A stretch of DNA of 40,734 nucleotides. Origin: an uncultured Saprospiraceae bacterium. GTDB taxonomy: Bacteria > Bacteroidota > Bacteroidia > Chitinophagales > Saprospiraceae. Made by a program: the position numbers and the translations under genes. The notes under the pieces were generated by a model, which worked only from the letters and a program-made list of their open reading frames with translations, did not search any database and had not been told where the DNA came from. Within the stretch, counting starts at the first letter, position 1, and each line of letters starts with the position of its first letter. Where the stretch lies: contig CALDTZ010000059.1 in assembly GCA_937924805.1 (NCBI GenBank), positions 1-40,734 on the forward strand, in the 5' to 3' direction. Positions 33,910-40,734 of this stretch are shown here, piece after piece.

Positions 33910-36900
33910 ATGAGAAAAGTTCTATTTTGTTTTCCAATTTTATTGATGAGTGTTTTTGTATTTGGACAAACGACTTTGCTAAATGATAGTGGAGCCTCTT
34001 ACACTGGTATTGATACCGAGGTGGAAGATGTCTATACACTTGATATTTCAAATTGTACTTCAATATCATTATCCCTTGATTATGAGTTTAGTCAACCTTG
34101 GGAAGGATCAGGAAATATGGAAACTGTTGAGGATTGCGCAACATCAGGTGCTGGACCTCCTTGTCCTCCTTCAGGCATTGCATGTATTGGTGATCCAACA
34201 ATGCCACAATTAGATAGATGTTGTGGGTGTTGGGATTTTATGTGGATAAGAGTAATACTAGATGATGTTGAACAAACTTCTTGTACAAAGTTAATTGGTG
34301 GTACTGGAACAACAGATGCTGATCAATTTGGAGACTTTAGTTGTGATATTTGTACAGATGGTGCCTTGTCTCTTGACTTTTCTATTACGAATCAGAATTG
34401 GGCAGGTGCTGAAACAAATACATTTTCTAATGTAGTCGTAGTTTGTTACGAAGCGATACCGGATATTATAGAACCATTGACAGCTTGTGAAGATGAAGTA
34501 ATTAGTTTAGATGGAACAGTGAACGCTTCAAAAATAAATAGCACCGTATGGTCTACAGATGGCACTGGTTCTTTTTCTAACACTAGTTCACTTTCTACTA
34601 TTTTATCTGGCGCATCAGACGGCGATGAAATATTTTTAACATCATCGGATGTCAACGGATGTAATGGAGAGGATAGTTTCATTTTAGATCTCGATCCAGC
34701 ACCTCCAATCACACCGATAACCATCGAGGGTTGTACTGCCGCGCTAGAAGATTATGATCTCACCCAACATGATTTTACCGTTGGAGGCGGTGAAACTGTT
34801 ACTTGGTGGGATGATCAACCCTCAGGCGGCTTTGCCACCGAAATATTTAGCAATGCAGATCTGACGGGTATGACATCCATATGGGTACTTGTCGATGACG
34901 GTACCTGTACCGCCGAATTAGAAATAACGATCACAGAGACATTTGGGCCAACGATAACCGATCCAGATATCGAAGATTGTACGTCCAACTTGATGAATTA
35001 TGATCTTACGGATGAAGATGGGAATGTAGGCACAGGTACGGTTACATGGTATCAAGGTGAGCCTGGTAACGGAGGCGTTATTATCAATCCAGCAACAGAT
35101 GTAGATATTTCTGGTGGGTTTGATTTATGGGTAGAATTGGAAGATATCAATGGTTGTACATCAATCATAGAGGTTACTATTACTGAAAATCCTGATCCTA
35201 CCATTACCGATCCAGATTTAGAAATATGTATCAATGAGCTTACGGATTATGATTTAACCCAACACGATGCAACGGTCGAAGGAGGCAATGGATTTACCGT
35301 TGAATGGTATGATGGTGATCCAAATAATGGAGGTAGCCTTCTATCCCCAGCAACGAATGCTGATCTTACCGGTGTGGATCTATGGGTAAAAGTCATTGAT
35401 CCTTCTTCAAACTGTATGTCTGTACTTGATATTATGGTGGTAGAAGTAGCACTTCCTACGATAACGGATCCTATGATTCAGGCCTGTGACAATGAACTAA
35501 TGATGTATGATCTTACAAGCGAAGATATAAATGTTGGTACTGGAACTGTTACATGGTGGGATGGTCAGCCAAGCACAGGTACAGCTACGGATTTAACTCC
35601 ATACGATCCAGTAGATATTGGATCGACAAGTACCATCGATTTGTGGGCACAATTAGAAGACGCAACAACAGGTTGTCTAAATGAAATACAAGTAACGGTA
35701 ATCATTGATCCTGCACCAGTGCCAAATACGTTTACCATCACTGAATGTACAGATGAAGCTATGAACTATGATTTAGATGCAGAAGCTGGAAATGTAGGAA
35801 CAGGCAATGTTACGTGGTTTGATGGTCAACCTTCAATGGGAGGTGTACAATTAGGGCCACCGGCAGATAATGTAGATCTGACATCTATTGCTAATGGTCT
35901 TTGGGTAGTCTTGGAAGATCCAGCAACGGGATGTACTGCAGAAATAGAAATAACTTTAGACCTTGTAGATTCCCCGACGGGATGTTACCAAAATTCGGGA
36001 GATATTTACATCTGTGAAAATGCGTGTGGGCCTATTCTTGAATTTATTTTGGAAGGAGGGTCTGGAGAGTATGATATTCAGATAGAACTATCAGCGGCAG
36101 GCTTAGGACCTTTTACTTTTGACTTGCCTGCAGTTGTCGATGAACAAAAATTCGAAATTTGTGCTTCGGATGCGATTACCTTTCCGGAATCAGATGGAGG
36201 GTCAGTCACCTTTCCAACAACAATCATTGGATTCCCAATTCCAGATTGTTTAGATATCACCATCGAGTTAATTTCGATTGTAGATGCGAACACAGGGTGT
36301 ATTGGTACAATAGATCCTGGTTGTTTAGATATTGATTTAATTTACAAGAGAGCGCCGGATGCTGAATTGGTACCTTACGATATTTGCGCGGGTCCTGATG
36401 CTATTACCTATGATCTATCCATGGATGATAATGATGTAATAGGTACAGGTAATGGAACTTCTGTTATGTGGTATAATGGACAACCATCGAATGGTGGAGT
36501 AAATATCGGACCGATCTATGACCTTACCGATCCGGGATTGGATTTATGGGCGTTGGTGACCAATGATGCAGGATGTACAGAAGAAATACAAATGACGATA
36601 GATCTTATCGCTGTTCCAGAAGTAGATGTTAGTGGTGGTGGAACTTTATGTATCGGTGATTGTACATCTACTTCGTCGACCGCAGATGATTTTTCATTTA
36701 CGGTAACAGGTGGTGTAGGTCCTTACAATGTTTTCTTTTGGGTTGGCGATGATTCTCCTGCCAATTCATTTGTTTATCAAAATATACCTCAAGGGACCTC
36801 TTCTTTTCAGATATGCTTTGAAGAGGATTGTTCAACTTGTCCAGATATTGATAATAGTGTATCGCCTCCGTCGATTACATTCGATGCAGGTATGATTATA

Positions 36901-39900
36901 GGAAATACGGTTGAAGTCACTAGTATTACCGATTTAGGAACGAATTGTGAAGGAATTATCATTGGAGAGCCATCGGCAAAGTATGATGTGTTACCATCTG
37001 CAGAATTTGATTTAGGTGAAGATCAGGAATTATGTGCTGAACCAGGTGGGTGTGCTACGTTTGATTTGACGTCATTGGAGGCAGATATTATCATTACGCC
37101 AGGAGCCACAGTAAATTGGTGGACTGGAGCTAATTGCGACAATTTTATTTCCAATCCTTCTGCTTTTAATATTTGTTTTGATGAGATGATTTGTTATACG
37201 GTTGTTCATCCAAGTGGATGTGAGTCAGGGGCAGAAATGTTATCATTAATGATCGAACCGAGTCCACTTTTTGATCCTATCGCGGATATAAATTTTTGTG
37301 GTGATGAATATCAATTTAATTTTCCTACTGGTACAGATTTGTCAGGTGACGAGATGTATTTTACGGAAGTAAGTGGTGGCGGCACCAGTTATTCTGCGGG
37401 TGATTTTATTGATTGGGATGATACGCCTATCACTTTATATTTGTATGATCCAACAGCGCCTAATTGTGGTGACGAAGTTAGCTTTACGCTAAATGTAGTG
37501 CCTGATCCTAACTTGGTTTCACCAAACCAAGATTTGACAGGATGTGGATCCGTTGAGTTACCAATGATCTTTTTACAAGATAACATCAATTTACCGTTTT
37601 ATTATTCTGGTCCCGGAGGGACAGGAATGCAGTTTGCTGCAGGTGATCTCATCAGTACCTCGATGACGCTGTATGTATTTGTTGATAATGGGTTTGGTTG
37701 TACCGATGAAATACAAATAGAAATAACGATTCTTGATCAAATCACATTTGAAATTCCAATTCCAGCCTCAAATTGTGGGTTTGTAAAATTACCTGAGATT
37801 GGAAATGCAACACCGAATACGGTGTATTCGACCGATCAAGATAATTTGTCTGATCCTTATTATTTGCCATGTGATACGATTTTCTTTACAGATGGGATAA
37901 CAGAACTTTATGTTTTGGATATTATAATTGGCGAAGGATGTATTACGAATAATGGGGAAGCCGTACCATTGAATATTAATGCTTCGCCAATTGTAAATGA
38001 TATTCCTGATCTTAATGTTTGTGATTCCTTTGTTTTGGAGCCAATTACAGGTATTGATTTAACGACGAATGAAAGCTACTTCTCGGCAACGGGTGGTACG
38101 GGTGTAGCATTTGCTGTAGGCGATGTTATTACAAGTACATCGACGCTGTTTATCTATGATGCCAGTGGTACATGCGATACAGAAGAGAGTTTTACTATAA
38201 ATGTTGAAACTCAAGCAAATCCAGGTATCGGAGATACCATCCGTTTGTGTCAAGGATTTGTGCAAGATTGGGATTTAGAAAGTTATATAAACGGCAGTCC
38301 AGCAACTGGTGGAGCATGGAATGATAATACAGGAAATGGTTTGGATTTAGCTGATATTAACAATGTAGATTTAAGTGGCTTAGGGTTAGGAAGTAATTTT
38401 CAAATTGAATATGGGTTTACTGGCGGTGTATGTCCTGATACATTCTCTACGATTGTGATTCAAGTGATTGACCCTCCTTTCGTAAATGTTGATCCTATGT
38501 TGACATTGTGTAACAATAGTGCAGCAGATGATTTAGATATTTCTACTTTATTAAGTACATTCTCAAGCGGATTGGACTACAATGGTACTTGGATGGAGTT
38601 ACCTAATCCGCAATTATTTGGTATCAATAATACCAATACAATGCTACCAATAGACGGTACGACACCAGGGTTATATCAATATGTCTATTCGATTTCCTCC
38701 GGAACCATTGCGGCTTGTGGATCAGCTATGGATACCGTCAAAATTGAAATTGTAGAGCAGATTGATGCAGGCGATGATAATGAAGATTTAGCTACGTGTG
38801 CAGGTGAAGATGTTGACTTTTCGATGTTTGTTAACGATCTAGCTGGAGGTACCTATGTCGATATTGGAGGTACAGGACAATTGACAGGTTCGGTACTAAA
38901 TACAACAGGCTTGACAAATGATACCTATACATTTCAATATATCGTTGAAGCTATGGGAACCTGTCTTGCGGATACTGCAAATTTAGCCGTTACAGTAACG
39001 GATAACTTAACGGCAGGATCCGATACATTGGTCACGGTTTGTCAAGGTATAGATGTCAATTTATTTTCGATACTAGCATCGGATGCAGATAGTGGAGGAA
39101 GCTTTTATGATACAAGCGGGAATCCTATAAGTTCGACTTACACGGCAATTGGAGACATTATCATCGATTATCAAGTAGGTACTCCGGGATCGGCTTGTGG
39201 ATCGGATGATTCACAACTGACGATAGAAGTGGTGAGCCCACCAATCTGCGCAGTTTCTGCACCATCTACTCCAGTATGTGATCAAGATTGTATCGAATAT
39301 ACACTTGAGTTGTCTGGTAGTAACGAATATTTATTTGATCTTACTTTTATTAATGATAATGGAGTTCAAGCAATAGAAAGTTTTACCACGAGTGGGAATT
39401 ATGTATTGACTATTTGCAATTATGATAATACGATACAGTTTCAAAATGATACTTTATTTATTGATAATACAGTCAACGATAACTGGTCAATAAACCTTTC
39501 GAATTTGACAAATCAAACAAGTTGTACTGCGAATGTATTGGGTTGTGACTTTGATTTTGTTTCCAATGGAGAATTAAGAAGAGATGTAGTTGAAACTTTA
39601 TGTCCTGGTAGCTTCATATTCGTGAATGGGTCACTTTATGACGAGACGAATTCGTTCGGTACGGAGACAATTACGGTTGCTGGACAGTGTGATAGTACGA
39701 TCTATGTGGACTTAACGTATTATACACCTGCGGTCGATAATCTTACCCTATTTGCTTGTTCTGGTAATACGGTGACTGTCGGTGGTCAAGTTTTTGATGA
39801 AACAAGTCCGGATCTTACCGGGACTATTGTATTAGATGGGATGGCTACCACGGGGTGTGATAGTACGATCAATTATGTAATTACTTTCCAAAGTTCAATT

Positions 39901-40734
39901 CCGTTATTAATCGATGATACCTATTGCCCTGGTAGTGTGGTGGAAATCAATGGTGAATTCTATGATGAAGGAAATGCAGATGGCAATTTTACGATTGGAG
40001 GTGTAAATGGTGACTGTGATACCATGGTGACGATTGCCTTACAATTTTATGATATCATTCCAGGAGACTTTACCCCAAGTTTTTGTATTGGTGATAGTCC
40101 TATTCAAATTGGAGGTATGTTTTTCGATGAAAATACTCCAAGTGGTCCGGTTACACTTCCAGGCATGTCTGCGAATGGATGTGATAGTTTAGTAAATGTG
40201 GTTTTAGATATTAATACTGAAGTAATGGAACCTTATGGTGTTTCTGAAATATGCCCAGGCGATATCATTGATATCAATGGAGTCATTTTTGATCAAGACA
40301 ATCTTGATGGAGAAGTTGTGGTAGGGACTGCTGCGAATGGTTGCGACAGTGTTGTCATTGTTAATCTATCATTAATAACGGGTTCTTTAGGACAGATTGT
40401 AGATGAAGTCTGTGATGGAGCGTCGATTACGATATTAGGTGTTGAATTTTCTGCAGACAATTTACAGCAACAAATTATGATCCCTGGAGGATCTTCGACG
40501 GGATGTGATAGTATGGTTAATGTGACCGTGGATTTATTGTTTCCACAATCCTTTATGTATACGGATACGATATGTCCAGGGCAATCTTTTACTATAAATG
40601 GGAATACCTATGATGTAGATAACCCGACAGGAGAAGAAACACTCGCCGGAATGGCAAGTAATGGGTGTGATAGTATTGTTATGATTGATTTGACCTTTGA
40701 GTTGGATTATTCGTACGAAGCTTTTGCGCCTTGT
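33910..40734 (+). CDS. Giant secreted Cys-anchored repeat protein (adhesin-like), 3' end beyond the window
   Basis: An uninterrupted frame of 2275 codons begins with a signal peptide (MRKVLFCFPILLMSVFVFGQ) and has no stop before the window ends. Residues about 25-180 form a Cys-rich N-terminal domain. Three repeat families follow, each starting at a conserved Cys: type A (~82-87 residues, VGTGTVTWWDGQPS and LWVxLED cores), type C (~80 residues, GGTGxxFAxGDxIxxxxTLY) and type B (~52-56 residues, CPGxxxxxNGxxYD and GCDSxVxV). The modules resemble Ig-like/SprB-like repeats of Bacteroidota surface proteins. Inference: a type IX secretion cargo or adhesin whose sorting domain lies further right. 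The protein is strongly acidic and poor in Lys and Arg, unlike its neighbours. Cys pairs per module suggest disulfides. Confidence 0.9.
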   Translation, partial: MRKVLFCFPILLMSVFVFGQTTLLNDSGASYTGIDTEVEDVYTLDISNCTSISLSLDYEFSQPWEGSGNMETVEDCATSGAGPPCPPSGIACIGDPTMPQLDRCCGCWDFMWIRVILDDVEQTSCTKLIGGTGTTDADQFGDFSCDICTDGALSLDFSITNQNWAGAETNTFSNVVVVCYEAIPDIIEPLTACEDEVISLDGTVNASKINSTVWSTDGTGSFSNTSSLSTILSGASDGDEIFLTSSDVNGCNGEDSFILDLDPAPPITPITIEGCTAALEDYDLTQHDFTVGGGETVTWWDDQPSGGFATEIFSNADLTGMTSIWVLVDDGTCTAELEITITETFGPTITDPDIEDCTSNLMNYDLTDEDGNVGTGTVTWYQGEPGNGGVIINPATDVDISGGFDLWVELEDINGCTSIIEVTITENPDPTITDPDLEICINELTDYDLTQHDATVEGGNGFTVEWYDGDPNNGGSLLSPATNADLTGVDLWVKVIDPSSNCMSVLDIMVVEVALPTITDPMIQACDNELMMYDLTSEDINVGTGTVTWWDGQPSTGTATDLTPYDPVDIGSTSTIDLWAQLEDATTGCLNEIQVTVIIDPAPVPNTFTITECTDEAMNYDLDAEAGNVGTGNVTWFDGQPSMGGVQLGPPADNVDLTSIANGLWVVLEDPATGCTAEIEITLDLVDSPTGCYQNSGDIYICENACGPILEFILEGGSGEYDIQIELSAAGLGPFTFDLPAVVDEQKFEICASDAITFPESDGGSVTFPTTIIGFPIPDCLDITIELISIVDANTGCIGTIDPGCLDIDLIYKRAPDAELVPYDICAGPDAITYDLSMDDNDVIGTGNGTSVMWYNGQPSNGGVNIGPIYDLTDPGLDLWALVTNDAGCTEEIQMTIDLIAVPEVDVSGGGTLCIGDCTSTSSTADDFSFTVTGGVGPYNVFFWVGDDSPANSFVYQNIPQGTSSFQICFEEDCSTCPDIDNSVSPPSITFDAGMIIGNTVEVTSITDLGTNCEGIIIGEPSAKYDVLPSAEFDLGEDQELCAEPGGCATFDLTSLEADIIITPGATVNWWTGANCDNFISNPSAFNICFDEMICYTVVHPSGCESGAEMLSLMIEPSPLFDPIADINFCGDEYQFNFPTGTDLSGDEMYFTEVSGGGTSYSAGDFIDWDDTPITLYLYDPTAPNCGDEVSFTLNVVPDPNLVSPNQDLTGCGSVELPMIFLQDNINLPFYYSGPGGTGMQFAAGDLISTSMTLYVFVDNGFGCTDEIQIEITILDQITFEIPIPASNCGFVKLPEIGNATPNTVYSTDQDNLSDPYYLPCDTIFFTDGITELYVLDIIIGEGCITNNGEAVPLNINASPIVNDIPDLNVCDSFVLEPITGIDLTTNESYFSATGGTGVAFAVGDVITSTSTLFIYDASGTCDTEESFTINVETQANPGIGDTIRLCQGFVQDWDLESYINGSPATGGAWNDNTGNGLDLADINNVDLSGLGLGSNFQIEYGFTGGVCPDTFSTIVIQVIDPPFVNVDPMLTLCNNSAADDLDISTLLSTFSSGLDYNGTWMELPNPQLFGINNTNTMLPIDGTTPGLYQYVYSISSGTIAACGSAMDTVKIEIVEQIDAGDDNEDLATCAGEDVDFSMFVNDLAGGTYVDIGGTGQLTGSVLNTTGLTNDTYTFQYIVEAMGTCLADTANLAVTVTDNLTAGSDTLVTVCQGIDVNLFSILASDADSGGSFYDTSGNPISSTYTAIGDIIIDYQVGTPGSACGSDDSQLTIEVVSPPICAVSAPSTPVCDQDCIEYTLELSGSNEYLFDLTFINDNGVQAIESFTTSGNYVLTICNYDNTIQFQNDTLFIDNTVNDNWSINLSNLTNQTSCTANVLGCDFDFVSNGELRRDVVETLCPGSFIFVNGSLYDETNSFGTETITVAGQCDSTIYVDLTYYTPAVDNLTLFACSGNTVTVGGQVFDETSPDLTGTIVLDGMATTGCDSTINYVITFQSSIPLLIDDTYCPGSVVEINGEFYDEGNADGNFTIGGVNGDCDTMVTIALQFYDIIPGDFTPSFCIGDSPIQIGGMFFDENTPSGPVTLPGMSANGCDSLVNVVLDINTEVMEPYGVSEICPGDIIDINGVIFDQDNLDGEVVVGTAANGCDSVVIVNLSLITGSLGQIVDEVCDGASITILGVEFSADNLQQQIMIPGGSSTGCDSMVNVTVDLLFPQSFMYTDTICPGQSFTINGNTYDVDNPTGEETLAGMASNGCDSIVMIDLTFELDYSYEAFAPC
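34720..35985 (+). repeat. Type A repeats, five tandem copies in the giant gene
   Basis: Module-start Cys codons lie at 34732, 34978, 35227, 35485 and 35746, a spacing of 246, 249, 258 and 261 bases. Shared core: C, then YDLT, a VTWWDGQPS-like Trp strand, an LWVxLED strand and a GCT-x-EIEIT end. The DNA copies are diverged, so the repeats are old and constrained at protein level. Confidence 0.92.
36376..36630 (+). repeat. Sixth, isolated type A repeat
   Basis: It starts at the Cys codon at 36385 (DICAGPDAITYDLS, VMWYNGQPSNGG, LDLWALVTNDAGCTEEIQ). It is separated from the first five by about 400 bases encoding an unrelated Cys-containing insert (from CYQNSGDIYICENACG). Confidence 0.85.
37285..38220 (+). 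repeat. Type C repeats, four copies
   Basis: Module-start Cys codons lie at 37297, 37543, 37774 and 38020, a spacing of 246, 231 and 246 bases. The core GGTGMQFAAGDLISTSMTLY is clear in copies 2 and 4, present in altered form in copy 1, and strongly diverged in copy 3. Confidence 0.75.
39592..40734 (+). repeat. Type B repeats, seven copies and the start of an eighth
   Basis: Cys codons lie at 39601, 39757, 39925, 40084, 40252, 40411, 40573 and 40732, a spacing of 156-168 bases. Core: CPG, INGxxYDxxNP, then a short strand and a GCDSxVxVxL end. The array runs off the window. Confidence 0.92.

Noticed and set aside
34446..38265. Several 60-90 codon frames on the minus strand inside the giant gene
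   Set aside because: They are opposite a continuous repeat-coding frame with clear protein-level conservation and have no start signals or recognisable products.
37285..40734. CRISPR-like or phase-variation array because of regular spacing
   Set aside because: The regularity is at protein level. The DNA units are diverged, in frame and coding, without identical repeats or spacers.

Overview
The window is about 40.7 kb of AT-rich DNA from a Bacteroidota chromosome, most likely of the Saprospiria/Lewinella type. Support for this comes from the TAnnTTTG-type promoter elements, the ABC/M1-peptidase fusion, LytS/LytTR regulation, the paired ExbD genes, SIMPL-domain proteins, and a giant secreted repeat protein with Ig-like modules. 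The lineage is inferred from gene content and protein style, not from an rRNA or a database match.

Left part (1-6.1 kb): a + strand cluster encodes two coiled-coil proteins of unknown function (one soluble, one with a membrane hairpin), a membrane-anchored NMT1/TauA-like solute-binding protein fused to a C-terminal OmpA peptidoglycan-binding domain, an SsuC/TauC-type permease with a C-terminal membrane extension, its ATPase, and an FKBP-type lipoprotein. It looks like an ABC machine tethered to the cell wall, and it is the best candidate here for a poorly described system. From 6.1 to 12.5 kb, a - strand ABC ATPase and ABC-2 permease/M1 peptidase fusion diverge from a LytS/LytTR two-component pair.

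Middle (12.5-25.3 kb): exbB-exbD-exbD and a CYTH protein run on +, followed by a - strand ECF sigma / membrane anti-sigma / Asp-rich beta-barrel operon, and then a TonB-like gene back on +. The sigma operon therefore lies between the Exb genes and their probable TonB partner. Next comes a - strand operon (TMTC-like TPR membrane protein, DprA, alkaline phosphatase, thioredoxin-fold protein). After it is a + strand, translationally coupled trio (outer-membrane beta-barrel, lipoprotein, BtuF-like receptor) whose last gene overlaps the 3' end of a convergent fur-family gene.

Right part (25.2-40.7 kb): a spoT/relA-fur operon and a SIMPL-domain gene pair lie on -. A spacer with a GC-rich islet follows, then tRNA-Leu(UAG), trigger factor, ClpP and ClpX on +. 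The last 6.8 kb is the 5' part (at least 2275 codons, no stop) of one giant secreted protein built from three families of Cys-anchored repeats, probably an adhesin or type IX secretion cargo. No IS element, CRISPR array, rRNA or phage gene was seen.
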